This document shows positions 36,053-46,754 of a DNA stretch of 64,000 bases, piece by piece. The notes beneath the pieces are model-generated. The model was not told the DNA's origin, made no database searches, and worked only from the letters and a program-made list of their open reading frames with translations. Source of the stretch: Lepus europaeus (taxonomy: Eukaryota > Chordata > Mammalia > Lagomorpha > Leporidae); the NCBI RefSeq assembly GCF_033115175.1, contig NC_084827.1, positions 144,143,701 to 144,207,700 on the forward strand, given 5' to 3'. Both the position numbers and the translations under genes were made by a program. Position 1 is the first letter of the stretch. Each line of letters begins with the position of its first letter.

Positions 36053-36379
36053 TTTTAAAAAATATTTGTTCATTTGAAAGACAGAGTTACAGACAGAGGC
36101 AGAGAGAAAAAGAGAGAGAGGTCTTCCATCCATTGGTTCACTCCTCAAATGGTTGCAACGGCCAGAACAGGGCAGATCCAAAGCCAGGAGCCAGGAGCTT
36201 CTTCCAGGTCTCTCACGCCAGTACAGGTGCCCAAAGACTTGGGCTACCTTCAGCTGTTTTCTCAGGCCATAGCAGAGAGCTGGATCAGAAGTGGAGCAGC
36301 TAGTACCAGAACCGGCACCCACAGGGGATGCTGGCACTACAGACGGTGGCTTTACCTACTATGCCACAGCTCCAACCCT
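36053..36379 (-). mobile_element. CSINE, minus orientation, with target duplication
   Basis: It is reversed, starting with TTTTAAAAAATATTTGTTCA and ending ATGCCACAGCTCCAACCCT. It is flanked by GAGAATGTCATT (36041-36052) and GAGAATATCATT (36380-36391). Confidence 0.93.
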
Positions 36380-36609
36380 GAGAATATCATTATTGATCTT
36401 CAATTAAATAATGGCTTTTTCTAGTCAAACAAAGCACCTGTTTTAGAAGCTGGCGGTAGACAGTTATCTAAAATTGATTTAATTATTTTATACTAATCTG
36501 GACAAAAGTTCTGCAAGCAGAAGGAAATAACCTGTGTGAACTGACAAGCTTCCAACACTAAAGGGCTCCAAGGCTTAAATAAGCACAGTCACAGAAAAAA
36601 ATGGTCACA

Positions 36610-37752
36610 CTTATGGAAAAGTTTTCCTTTATTTTGTAGAAAGTAATGCATATTTACTTTTTCAAGGCAATGCAAGTACTATGATAACCATTTGAGTAAA
36701 AAGCACCCTGCTTGATGAATTTATTTTTAACACACTGAAGGAAAAGCACTCACTGGAAGTAGAAATATGTGATCCAATTACAAAACATGACATGTGAAAG
36801 TAAACACACACAGCTGAATAGTTATGAAAAAATAGATTAATCAAAATACTCTGTAAAAATGTTAAATTCAAGTTATATGCATACAAACCATGTAGTATCA
36901 TCAGAATGACTCTTCAGTGGTCATTTCTGAAAAACAAATATTTTTAGTTAAAAAGTTAAACTTTTTTAACTTCTGCTTTCAAAGGAATTTTTAAACCTCA
37001 TATTCAAATCAAAATGTCTCAACAACTTATTCCAAGGTATGTTTACTGTTCTTATCACAAGGAATCTTCTTTTGGTGTACATAAATAAACCCGCTAACAG
37101 AAAAGAGTAAGAACAGCCAATCTAGGAAAGAAAGGAGTTCAATTAAGTGAGACTCATAGTGTCATAGTAAATCACTGTCTGTTTTCTCACCCTTCATTTC
37201 TTTTCATGCTGTCTTTCAAGACTGAGAGTGACGTGGAGACAGCCCGCCTTGACCTCCACTTGCTCTCTCGACTCCCTCTGGGCGGATACAGCACAGAGAA
37301 GCACTGCCATCACTCCATCTCACCAGCCAGGAATCCCTAAGCCAGAACTCAAGCTGTCCCTGGGCTACCATAACTAACATGGCAAGAGTGCCTAGAGCTG
37401 ACAGTTATTTCAGCAACCAAGTAGATCTCTCCAGTGACTCCTCTGCGGTACGTTTTGTCAACCTAGTACCAATTAACTGCTTAACAAAACACACTGGAAA
37501 CCAGAAATGCAAAGTGCCCATAGATAATCAGTTACTAAAAAGTTGGGAAAATGAGAAGTGACCATAACCCCAACCACTTAAAAGTCTCCTCTCCTCCATT
37601 CCACCTTCACCCAATTCCTTTTTCCTGGAATCATTCTAAAAAAACAATAATCCTAAGTAAGTCCCCTGCTGTTTCAAGAACAGTGACACTTATTCCCATC
37701 AAAGGGGCTGGAAGCTCTGGGAGGGAAACAGGAAGTTTGGAGCGCACCATTT
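36610..37752 (-). other. KCTD18: KCTD18 3'UTR
   Basis: It extends from the TAA stop (37753-37755) to the inferred cleavage site just beyond AATAAA. No SINE interrupts it. Isoforms with other ends are possible. Confidence 0.65.
36628..36633 (-). terminator. KCTD18: KCTD18 poly(A) signal AATAAA (minus strand)
   Basis: The plus strand reads TTTATT. Downstream on the minus strand lies the U/GU-rich stretch TTTTTTTCTGTGACTGTGCT, a good cleavage context. Confidence 0.65.
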
Positions 37753-38230
37753 TTATCCGTTAGCCTGGTCTTTCCCATTTTCAGTCTGCACTCCCAAAGC
37801 GGAGGAAGCTTCAAGAGCTGGCGGTTCAGGGCAGCTGGCCGGCCTCCCCGTGGCGTGAGTGGGCAGGGAAGGCAGGGCGGCACGTAGTGGAGTCCTCTTC
37901 AGTTTTATCACTCGATGAGGAGTAGCCTTCTTGGCGGACAGCAGCACCTTGGCTGGAGGCGGGGGCAGAGCTCCGTTCTCAGCATTCTCTCCCTCAAGGG
38001 AAGCCTGAGAGTGCCCAGGCCCTGGGCTCCGAGGGGATGTGCCGCGCGGAGACCAATGTGTCGCTGACCGAGGTGGGGTCCGAATGGCACCAGCTGGAGA
38101 TAGCCTGACTGCAGCTGAGTTCTTAACTTTAATCTGGGTGCTCGTGGAAGGGCCCAGAAATCTGACAGGCTTCGGGCCGGCCTTAGAGCTCACCCCTTCC
38201 TCTTCCTCTTCCTGGAGTGTTGTCAGCCGC
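37753..38230 (-). CDS. KCTD18: KCTD18 terminal coding exon with stop codon
   Basis: The acceptor on the minus strand is CTGTTTCCAG| before GCGGCTGACA. The first base completes an Arg codon. It encodes residues about 255-413: an acidic Glu run, then PKPVRFLGPSTSTQIKVKNS, Ser/Pro/Arg-rich sequence, AKVLLSAKKATPHRVIKLKR, and an end at Gln-Ala-Asn-Gly followed by TAA. It is low-complexity and basic, with no recognised domain. An open frame extending upstream of 38230 is intronic. Here the protein is shorter than the human one as I recall it, consistent with small deletions in this fast-evolving tail. Confidence 0.96.
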
Positions 38231-38564
38231 CTGGAAACAGAGAAGCAGACCACTCTCAGCGTCTGCCATGTTAGTAACCACTGAACACGTTTCCAAAGCG
38301 TACTTCCAGGCCTGCCTAAGAGTGGAGCAGTTTTTAGGTATCAACCTACCTCCTCTCGCACCTCCCACCAAGGTCACAATGTAAATTAGCATACTTACGA
38401 AGGACTGTTCCATCTTGAATACAAACTGTGTCTTTCAAAGGCACACATAGTGTTAACACCAACAAGGGACCATCTGGAGTGTTACACAAGAACCGGCAAC
38501 ATCATCTCTGTTCCCAGGAATTCTGAGGTGATCTGGAGGATAACTAGGACTACCCACAGCTATT

Positions 38565-38630
38565 TCATAAACTGTACTTTGGAAATTTATATTCATTAAA
38601 TAAAAGTTTAATTAAAAAAAAAAAGAAATG
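38565..38630 (+). mobile_element. Very short L1 3'-end insertion
   Basis: ACTGTACTTTGGAAATTTAT, then TTCATTAAATAAAAGTTTAA and an A-run, are the last ~60 bases of the rabbit L1 3'UTR seen at 53740-53785. It is extreme 5' truncation; the target duplication is not clear. Confidence 0.85.
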
Positions 38631-39450
38631 TACTGGAGGAAAACAAGGCTTCTTTAAGTAAATCTGAGAAATGCTATTATATATGTTTTCTCCTCTTGGA
38701 GCTTTAAAATCCATGTTAACACATGAAAGTTCTGAGAAGGCCTATAATAAAGACCCCTACAGGGATTTAACTTTGTTAGATTTATACTCATATTTCCCAG
38801 TCATCCTGTAGTGCAACCTTTGACATGCAGTAAAATTTGTTTTCGGTGCGACACAGTTTTGGACACAGAATGGCCAAACCCATAATACGGTTAGGTGCTT
38901 TTTAAAATTGAGAAGTACTAGACAAACCTCTAAAGATCCCCGAACTGAAGTTACAATACATTAGAAAAGCCCAAAGGCAGAACATTTCCAGAAATGATTT
39001 CAAAACTGTCAAACCAGTCATAACCCTGTCTGCTCCTTGCACGGTTCCTACCAGCTGCCCTGCATGAGGACCATCCTGTAACAGTAAAAGTAACAAAGAC
39101 CTGCAGGTCTGCTCACTCTCACACATCTGTGTGCTATTAGTGTCCATATAGGGAATTCTCATTCTTGGATCATAACAGCAGGATTACTTGAAAAGTGCTA
39201 TATGTAGCAAAGAAATTTGAATCTAATATATTTAACCCTAAAGCTCTACTGAACATAATTTCATTTTCTCTGGTGAGTTAGGTGGCTCTTTGGGGTCTTG
39301 CAAGTGCTTCTTAGTCATCACTACTGTTATCCTGTGGCTGCATCAAAAATGATGGTTCTTAACTCTCAGAGGAGAGATAGCACACACAGAGCAGTGTCCA
39401 GAACCCAGCTGCCTGATTCTATGCTTTCTGTGTTGTCCACCAGACTCTGC

Positions 39451-39668
39451 ACCAGGGTTGCTCACCCTCGGCACTCTCAGCATTTGGGGTCAGGTCAGTG
39501 TTTGTTCTGCAAGCCTGCCCTGAGCATGGTGGGATCTTAACAGCACCCCTGCCTTCTACTTGCTAGATGCCAGCAGCATCCCCCAAGAAAATATCTCCAA
39601 ACATTGCCAAATACTGTCCCTGGGGGGACAAAAGCGCCTCCCCCCAAGTTGAGAGGCACTGTTCTAGA
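39451..39668 (+). repeat. MER5A hAT-type DNA transposon remnant
   Basis: MER5A phrases are present in order: 'GGGTTGCTCACCCTCGGCA', 'GCTAGATGCCAGCAGCATCC', 'CTCCAAACATTGCCAAATAC' and 'CCCTGGGGGGACAAAAGCG', with end 'TTGAGAGGCACTGTTCTAGA'. Confidence 0.9.
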
Positions 39669-40200
39669 TCCAAATCAGATATGCTAACTGTAGGTACTAA
39701 CAGAAGCACAACAGTGAAGTTATAAGATCTATTTTGACAACGGATGATTAACCATTAAAAACTAAAAAACTCTGCACTCTTTTGGAGATCCAGAAGACAA
39801 AAGTTCGAAACCGGTCTGAAATTCCACAGGGGTATTGAGGCAAATTCTAAAATAGGTGCTAAAGAAATCAGAACATCTGAAAGCCATGAATAAAACCCAG
39901 ACACTAAAAATGAAATCTGATTTTAAATGTATTTAAGACATACTGAAAGACACAGATGTGGAGTGAATTTAATGCCAATAATTTCACAGAACATGAGAAA
40001 ATACCATTAAATAAAAACACTATTTGTGGCAATAGGAGAGAGAAAGGAATTTAGAGTAAGCCACAGGAAATTTCAAGCATCAAGTCTAAATAGAATTTTC
40101 AACTACTGCCAATAAAGTCTGAGATTTCAATTTTGTATGGGAAAAATGCTTCCCACAGCATTCTCACTATGTCCACTAGTATCTTTAAAACCACACTCTC

Positions 40201-40546
40201 GGGCCGGCACCGCAGCTCACTAGGCTAATCCTCTGCCTTGCGGCGCCGGCACACTGGGTTCTAGTCCCGGTCGGGGCACCGATCCTGTCCCGGTTGCCCC
40301 TCTTCCAGGCCAGCTCTCTGCTGTGGCCAGGGAGTGCAGCGGAGGATGGCCCAAGTGCTTGGGCCCTGCACCCCATGGGAGACCAGGAGAAGCACCTGGC
40401 TCCTGCCATCGGATCAGCGCGATGCGCCGGCCGCAGCACGCTACCGCGGCAGCCATTGGAGGGTGAACCAACGGCAAAAGGAAGACCTTTCTCTCTGTCT
40501 CTGTCTCTCACACTGTCCACTCTGCCTGTCAAAAAAAAAAAAAAAA
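40201..40546 (+). mobile_element. CSINE (GC-rich young subfamily)
   Basis: The head is GGGCCGGCACCGCAGCTCAC and it ends in an A-run. AAAACCACACTCTC at 40187-40200 recurs as AAAACC(AC)nTCTC at 40547-40566, a target duplication whose CA part has expanded. Confidence 0.93.
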
Positions 40547-40795
40547 AAAACCACACACACACTCTCAGTAAGAGTATGCTATATGTCCAATTTTAGAGAA
40601 TTATTCCCATTTTTTTATATTATTTTGGTTACTGCATTTATCAAGATAGTATGATGGTAAGGTGGAAAATTCACCAAGGTAACTAATAAGCTTAGTAAGT
40701 ACAAGAACTGCTATCCATTTCCCCTTCCTAAAGGTAATACGAATTCTGGTCACAGACTTAAAAACAAAACAAATCATCAACAAAACGCAGAGAAC

Positions 40796-40898
40796 CTCTT
40801 TCGAACAGGAGCCATGTGATGCAGACCACCCAGTAAAGGCCGCTCTTCCAGGGTCCAGCATTCTATGAGTTCGTGGGGCACCCGCCAGTAGCTAACAC
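40796..40898 (-). CDS. KCTD18: KCTD18 coding exon 5 (103 nt)
   Basis: The minus-strand acceptor is GTGTCTTGCAG| and the donor is AGAG|GTTCTC, a weak match after +2. Two leading bases complete a Gly codon. The exon encodes residues about 221-254, reading VSYWRVPHELIECWTLEERP and ending in a Met-Ala-Pro-Val-Arg-Lys-Arg stretch. The phase at both ends fits the neighbouring exons. It is the distal end of the conserved KCTD18 core, beyond the BTB fold. Confidence 0.94.
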
Positions 40899-41184
40899 CT
40901 GCAAGACACGAAGACGTAATTAAGAAGAGCCACTGTCCACTACCGGATGCGAAGCGACACTATTTCGTGTAGACTGGCCAGAAAGCTCTGAAGGCTTATG
41001 CTTCCCATTGGACAAAGGGAGCCATGTCCAACACAAACAGGAAGTGCTCCCACGAAGAGCCTGCACGGGAGAGTGGCGCGCTCCTGATCCGGCTGTAGGA
41101 AGAGCAGGCAACCAGGCTGGGCTTCGCCACGATCGCTGAGACAACTCAGCTCATTATGTGTGCCCAGAGAGGCTGGATGTGTGC

Positions 41185-41440
41185 TGGCCAAGGAATGGGC
41201 TCTGGAGCCAAGGCTGCCTGGGTCCAAATCCCGCTCTGTCATTCACTAATCACATGGCCTGGAGAAAGTTACTTTTCTGGGCCTCAATGTTGTCAGGTGT
41301 GAAATGAAGACAGTAACAGTAGCTACCTCACAGGACTGGTACCATGATTACAGGAATTAATCAACGTGAGGCACTCAGAGCAGGCTGAGCACTCCACATC
41401 CACTAGGTGCCTTCGTTATCAGTCACACTGTCAGGAGGAG
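41185..41440 (+). repeat. MIR element
   Basis: It carries 'GGGTCCAAATCCCGCTCTGT', 'GGAGAAAGTTACTTTTCTGG', 'GGCCTCAATGTTGTCAGGTG' and 'TAGCTACCTCACAGGACTGG', a full-length MIR order. Confidence 0.88.
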
Positions 41441-41942
41441 ACTCAGGACTGCACGGTGCGGTTCTAACACTTGCCCTGTCTACTCCTCTGAGTTGCTATA
41501 ATTATCAAATAAACTTCGTCAACACTCTGTAAATGGCAACCACCATAGCAACAGGAGATATCAGAGCCTCTAAGCACCTTTTCAAAAAAAAAAAAAAATT
41601 AACTGAGTTTATGTTAGGCCAAGATCCCACTCAGATTCATTTTAATATTTAAATCTTGAATGCCTCTGATTGAAAGATGAAAAACATATTCTTGTAAACC
41701 TCAAAAACATTACACTAAGAAGCCAAAGATAAAAGGTCACATATTATAAGGTTCCATTTAAATGTGACATATCCAGAATAAGTAAATCCATTGAGACAGA
41801 AAGCAGACCAGGGAGAAGGCAGAATAGGAAGTAACTGCTGATTGGGTATTAAGGTTACTTTTGAAGTGATGAAAATGTTTTAGAATTAACACAGGTAATG
41901 GTTATACAACATGTGAAAGTAGTAGATGCCAGAGAAGTACAG

Positions 41943-42480
41943 GGGTACTTCAAAAAGTTCATGGAGAAACAGAAATGCTAAGTTTATCTTGGTGCCAAAA
42001 AATTCTAGAATCCATACATAGTTCTTTCATTATATGCATTTATCATGAACTTCTAAAAAACTTGACAGAAAGAAAGATAGACACAGATGCATAAACATGC
42101 ACACACACACACACACACAGATCTTTCACTGATTATTTCACTCCCCAAATGCCAGCAATGGCCAGGGCTGGACCCAGCTGGAGCCAGGAGACAGGAACTC
42201 AATGCAGGCCCATGTGGGAGGCAGGAGTCCAATCACCACTGCCTCCCAGGAACCGCATCAGTGGAAGGCTGGAGTTAAGAGTCGAACCCAGGTATCAAAC
42301 CCATGCATCCTGATGTGTTGACCTCTAGGCTAAATGCCGCCCCCTCTCCCAGCTCTAGACCTTTTTTGAAGACCTTTTGTAAACATGAAGTTCAAATTTT
42401 TTTGCACCAAAATAAATGTATCTTTTAATCCCATCTTTCAAAACATTTTAAAGCCCTTTTGTGTACTTTAAAAGTTAATT
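41943..42480 (+). mobile_element. MITE-related composite with an old reversed SINE and (AC)n
   Basis: Positions 41943-42062 resemble a MITE (GTACTTCAAAAAGTTCATGG at the left, TATCATGAACTTCTAAAAAA at the right). An old SINE in minus orientation with an (AC)n expansion at 42096-42119 spans 42063-42345. More MITE interior follows, with TTTTTTTGCACCAAAATAAA near 42400 and a decayed right end to 42480. Confidence 0.65.
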
Positions 42481-42598
42481 CCATGTTATGTGAATTTCAT
42501 AACAATTTTAAAAATTAAAATTTGGTATATAGACACATGAAAAACAGCTCAAAAATTTTTAATTAAAAAAATTCCCTGCCATTAAAAAAACAAGAGTA

Positions 42599-42897
42599 GG
42601 GGCCAATGCTGAGGAGCTGTGGGTCACCACCTGTGATGCTGGCTGCTCTGCTTCCAACCCAGCTCCCTGCCTAGGAAAGCAGAAGATGGCCCAATTCTTT
42701 GGGCCACTGCACTCACGTGGGAGACCTAGGAGATGCTCCTGGATTCAGATCAGCCCAATTCTGGCTGTTGCAGCCATCTGGGGAGTGAATCAGTAGATGG
42801 AGGATCCCTCTGTCTCTCCCTCTCTCGTTCTTTCTACAGCTCTGCATTTCAAATAAACAAACCTTTAAAAACAAACAAACAAACAAAAAACAAAACC
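42599..42897 (+). mobile_element. CSINE, diverged
   Basis: The head is GGGGCCAATGCTGAGGAGCT and the tail is TTTCAAATAAACAAACC with (CAAA)n. The region after the head is shortened. Confidence 0.82.
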
Positions 42898-42916
42898 TAC
42901 CCCACAAGAGAAACCA

Positions 42917-43220
42917 GGGCAGGCATTAGGCCTGGCAGTTAGGATGTTGGTTAAGTTGCCGGCAGCCCCTGCAGAGTCCAGAGCTCAAGCTCCAGTTCTG
43001 CTCCTGATTCCTGCTTCCTGATAATGCACACTCTGGGAGGCAGCAGGTGATGGCTTGAGTAGATGGAGCCAGCCACCCATGTAGGAGACCTGAGTTGAGT
43101 TCCCCACTCCCAGCCCTGGTCCAGACTGTTGCAGGCATTTGCAGAGTGAACCAGCAGATGAGAGCTCTGTCTCTCAGTCAGTTTCTCTCTTTCATTGTCT
43201 CTCAAATAAAAAAAAATTTT
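42917..43220 (+). mobile_element. Older lagomorph SINE
   Basis: It shows GGCAGGCATTAGGCCTGGCA, then 'ATGTAGGAGACCTGAGTTGA', 'GGCATTTGCAGAGTGAACCA' and the tail TCTCAAATAAAAAAAAAT. Confidence 0.8.
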
Positions 43221-43244
43221 TAAAAAGTTAAGAGTAACATTTTA

Positions 43245-43404
43245 GGGGCCAGTGCTGTGGTATAGCGGGTAAAGCCACTGTCTGCGGCACTGGCATCACA
43301 TATGGGCGCCAGTTCAAGTCCTGGCTGCTCCATTTCTAATCCAGCTCTCTGCTATGGCCTGGGAAAGCAGCCGAAGATGGCCCAAGGCCTTAGGGCCCTG
43401 CACC
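43245..43404 (+). mobile_element. CSINE, 5' part (interrupted by a solo LTR)
   Basis: The body runs GGGGCCAGTGCTGTGGTATA to GGGCCCTGCACC, where the LTR begins. It resumes at 44457. TGCACC at 43399-43404 is the target site duplicated by the LTR. Confidence 0.93.
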
Positions 43405-44456
43405 TGCCACGGACCGGCTCTATCAGAGGCCTCAGACCGAGGGAGAACGAGGGCGAAGGTGTTCAGGAGAGCAAGAATCGACGGGGGGAATGACAGACAG
43501 ACACCCAAATTGTATGAGTATGCTGCTGCGTTTATTTGCTGCAAAGCATAAGCTTTTATTCCGCTTTTACACGGAACTTGGCAAAGCAAATACAGGCTTC
43601 CAGGCAAAGAAATTACGCTTACAATCATTAATCAGCAGGACATTCTAACTCACATGTGAGACAATAGTGGTTTCGGTTTTTCAATCTACATGTGCCGTGA
43701 GAAACATATCTGCACTTTCATGAAAGGTCACAGAGAGTTCATTTCTTAACTTAAAGACAATTTTTCTTTTATAAATTTCTTGATCATTTTATCTCAACCT
43801 CCTCTCACACGCACTAATTCGCTACCTGAATAATAACTAGAGGGGGTAAATATTTTCCCGCTTGCGGGGCCCACTGAGGACGAGTCCACCACCGCCCACT
43901 AATTAGATATTGTTCATATCCTTTTGGCAAAATTCTCTTGGGAATCTTTGCTAATTCTTGCTCTCTTTTGGAATCTTTTTTGGGCGTGCACATTTCCTAA
44001 CAACATCTCCAAGTGGGCTTCTGCCGTGCCATCTCCTTCATCAAAGCTAAGCAGCTCCAGCTGCTCCGTGGGATCGAGCAATGTTCCCAGAGTGTTATTT
44101 GAGGTCAATGCCCAGGCTGCATTGTGCACAGCCTGGATGAATAGCGGTGCCCACAAGGATATGTTCCCGGAGGTAAAGTTTATTGAATCCTGGTGTCCCA
44201 CCTGTACCCCACTTGACTGCACATAGCACAATGAAAAAGCACTGCTAAAATTAAACAAAAGCAACAGCAAGGAAAGTTCTCTGAGCCAAGCTGGCAGTTT
44301 CGTGCCTTTCTAGCCGTCAGGGGCCATGACGACCGCTGACTGCATGGGAACCGCCTGGGGCTTCACTCCGCGGAGCACTGACCCCACCCCTCCAGCCTGA
44401 GGGTCCCAACATGGCAGCAGTTTTGCTACGCAGATGGGACAGCTGTGGGTGTAGCA
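43405..44456 (-). mobile_element. Solo endogenous retroviral LTR, class II (ERV2/betaretrovirus-like)
   Basis: This 1052-bp insert has TG...CA ends: minus strand TGCTACACCC at one end and GTCCGTGGCA at the other. It is flanked by a perfect 6-bp duplication TGCACC (43399-43404 and 44457-44462), and splits a CSINE that resumes in register. On the minus strand there is a TATAAAAG at 43773-43766, AATAAA at 43560-43555 and again at 43536-43531, and then a U5-like stretch. The 6-bp duplication and LTR length suggest the ERV2 class. No gag, pol or env remains. It carries an unusual open frame in its U3 part. Confidence 0.85.
43914..44270 (-). pseudogene. Open frame in the U3 part of the solo LTR (118 codons)
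   Basis: This is an uninterrupted frame in the sense orientation of the LTR. It has no ATG at its start: the frame is open from a TAG about 13 codons upstream, and its hydrophobic Leu-rich beginning coincides with a pyrimidine tract ending in TTTTAG (AG at 44246-44245), which looks like a splice acceptor. Downstream there are two N-glycosylation-type motifs (Asn-Phe-Thr, Asn-Ile-Ser) and a basic C-terminal part. A second, overlapping frame of 59 codons with a Trp-Trp pair continues past its stop, which suggests one older frame broken by a frameshift. Identity is not recognised; it could be a retroviral accessory or env-derived remnant or chance. Not likely functional. Confidence 0.4.
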
Positions 44457-44635
44457 TGCACCCACGTGGGAAGAAGCTCCTGGCTCCTGGCTTCGGATCC
44501 GCCCAGCTCGGTCATTGCAGCCATTTGGGAAGTGAACCAGCAGATGAAAGACCTCTTTCTCTCTCTTTCCCTCTCTCTCTCTCTGCTTCTCTGTATCTCT
44601 GCCTTACAAATAAATAATCTTAAAAAAAAAAAAAC
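44457..44635 (+). mobile_element. CSINE, 3' part (continuation after the solo LTR)
   Basis: It resumes at TGCACCCACGTGGGAAGAAG and ends AAATAAATAATC plus an A-run. Together with 43245-43404 it makes a normal-length CSINE. Confidence 0.93.
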
Positions 44636-44854
44636 AGTTTAAATCAAAAGAATGGATGTGCTTCTTTTTATCATTAGCAAACTGGGTATTAACATTATTG
44701 CATATGATAGGTATGTCCAATACTCAGAAAACTCTGAACCTCATTTAAAACAGTAACTTTCTGGAATTGCTTGATCATGCCCCAAAGCTTACATATACCA
44801 CAAAAACATTCTTGAATCTTGGCTATTATGTTTGCCTTTTTAAAAAATCAGCTT

Positions 44855-45145
44855 GGGGCTAGCATTGTGGCACAGTGGGTTAAGCCACTGCCTGTAATGC
44901 CAGCATCCCATATGGGTGCTAGTTCATGCCCTAGCTGCTCTACTTCTAATCCAGCTCCCTGCTAATATGGCTGGGAAAGCAACAGAAGATGGTCCAAGTG
45001 TTTGGGCTCCTGCATCCATATGGGAGGTGCTGATGAAGCTCCTGGCTCCTGCCTTCAGCCTGGCCCAGCCCTGGCTATTGTGGTCATTTGAGGAGTGAAC
45101 TAACAGATGGAAGATTCTCTCTGCCTTTCATATAAATAAATAAAT
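44855..45145 (+). mobile_element. CSINE
   Basis: The head is GGGGCTAGCATTGTGGCACA and the tail is CATATAAATAAATAAATG. It is full-length. Confidence 0.9.
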
Positions 45146-45830
45146 GTCAGGTTTATTAAGATATAACTTACATAAAATAAAATTTACCCTTTTTAAGTAT
45201 ATAGTCCAATGAGTTTTGACAAATATATACAGTCATGTACCTATAGTCACAACCAAAATATGAAATGTTTCTAGGGGCCCGCATCATGGTGTAGCAGGTT
45301 AAGGCACCACCACTAACACTGCTATCCCTTATGGGCACCGGTTTGTGGCCCAGCTGCTCCACTTACAATCCAGCTCCCTGCTAACGGCCTAGGAAAAGCA
45401 GCAAAAGATGGCCCAAGTGTTTGGGCCCCTGCCACCCACATAGAAGACCCGGAAGAAGCACCTGCCTCCTGGCTTCAGCCTTGCCCAGCGATGGCCATTG
45501 CGACCATCTGGGGAGTGAACCAATGGATAGAAGATTTCTCTCACTCTCTCTTTCCCCCCTCCCTCCCTTTCTCTGTGTAACTCTTTCAAATAAATAAATA
45601 TATCTTTTAAAAAGAGCTACTAATATCCCCAAAATGTCCCTTTGTACCCCTTCACAATCAATGCCTCCTTACAACCCTAGATTTGCCTTTTTCAGAATGT
45701 CATAAAATGGAATCATAAATAGGTGGCCTTTTAGGCATCGTTTCTTTAGCATGATACTTCATGGTTCATCCATGTTGATGTGTGTATCAATGATCATTTT
45801 TCTGATGGCTGAGAATATTCCACTGTAAGG
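45146..45830 (+). repeat. Ancient L1 (L1M/HAL1-like) 3' fragment split by a CSINE
   Basis: TTTATTAAGATATAACTTAC and GTATATAGTCCAATGAGTTT (45150-45215) are followed, after the SINE at 45274-45614, by ATGGAATCATAAATAGGTGG, 'GGTTCATCCATGTTGATG' and 'TGGCTGAGAATATTCCACTG'. These phrases recur in old mammalian L1 elements. Confidence 0.7.
45274..45614 (+). mobile_element. CSINE inside the old L1 fragment
   Basis: The head is GGGGCCCGCATCATGGTGTA, the tail CAAATAAATAAATATATC. It is full-length with a CT-rich stretch at 45539-45572. Confidence 0.9.
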
Positions 45831-46202
45831 ATCACTGTAAGGATCACAATTTATTTAAATGATCATTTTTCTGCCTACAAGGTAATTCATACTCATTGTT
45901 CAAAATCTGGAAAATATAGAAAAGCATATAGAAGAAAATCAAATTCACTTCTAACCAGAAACCAGGAGTTGTGATGCAGGACATAGTGTTATATATCATT
46001 TCTATTCATATGATATGCTCATCCTTGGTAATAGTATACATTTAATTTTCTTTCTTTTTAATCATTTCCTAACATGATCATTCATCTATGTAACAAGTTA
46101 CTCAACATAATATTAACAGCCTTACTATATTCCAAATAATTTTGGATTTTATATACATAAGTATGTGTGTGTATATATATGTATCTCCCAGTATATAGAT
46201 GA

Positions 46203-46640
46203 AGGGTCTTCGAAAAGTTCATGGAAAATGTGTATTATGAAAAACTTATATATGATCTCAATTTTTTACACCAAAATAAATTCAGTTTTTTGTTATTTTA
46301 ATAATTTTTAAAAAGATTTACTTATTTATTTAAAAGGCAGTTATGGGATGGGGGCAATGCAGAGAGGGAAAGAGATCTTCCATTCGCTGGTTCACTCCCC
46401 AGATGGCCACATGGCCAGTGCTGGGCCAATCTGAAGCCAGGAACTTCCTCCAGGTCTCCCACGTGGTGCAGGGGCCCAAGTCTCTGGGCCATCTTCTGCT
46501 GCTTTCCCAGGCACATTAGCAGGGAGCTGGATAGGAAGTAGTCAGGACATGAACTGGCACCTATATGGGATGCCAGCACTGCAGACAGTGGCTTTATCTA
46601 CTATGCCACAGTGCCAGTCCCTAAACTTATATTTTCTAAA
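46203..46640 (+). mobile_element. MITE left part followed by a reversed CSINE
   Basis: GGGTCTTCGAAAAGTTCATG starts the MITE at 46204, with TTTTTTACACCAAAATAAAT at 46263-46282. A reversed CSINE spans about 46290-46620, ending CTATGCCACAGTGCCAGTCC. Only a few bases resembling the right MITE part follow (AAACTTATATTTTC). Confidence 0.7.
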
Positions 46641-46751
46641 AAAATAAAAAAAGTATTTGAGAGGCAAAGAGAGAAAGCAAGCAGGGACCCAACAACTGGA
46701 GCCATCATCTGCTGCATTTGTTGCACAGTCCCAAAGGGCAGTCTCCTTCCT

Positions 46752-46754
<3 letters not shown>

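Larger units (their letters stand above)
24246..36609. other. Intergenic region between the convergent genes
   Basis: About 12.4 kb separates the two 3' ends. Identified content: SINEs at 24408-24690, 28919-29236, 29780-30069, 32021-32343, 34446-34690, 35492-35780 and 36053-36379; a twin-primed L1 (25391-26448); MIRs (29555-29720, 31205-31395); a reversed MER5A (31659-31850); an MLT1-type LTR (31857-32562); a poly-G run (31006-31033); and a 20-bp tandem duplication (33216-33258). The stretches 26470-28900, 30100-31000 and 32570-34440 show no gene or repeat that I can name. Confidence 0.8.
38231..40795 (-). other. KCTD18: KCTD18 intron, 2.6 kb
   Basis: It contains a tiny L1 3' end (38565-38630), a MER5A remnant (39451-39668) and a young CSINE (40201-40546). 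The remaining AT-rich sequence shows nothing I can name. Confidence 0.85.
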
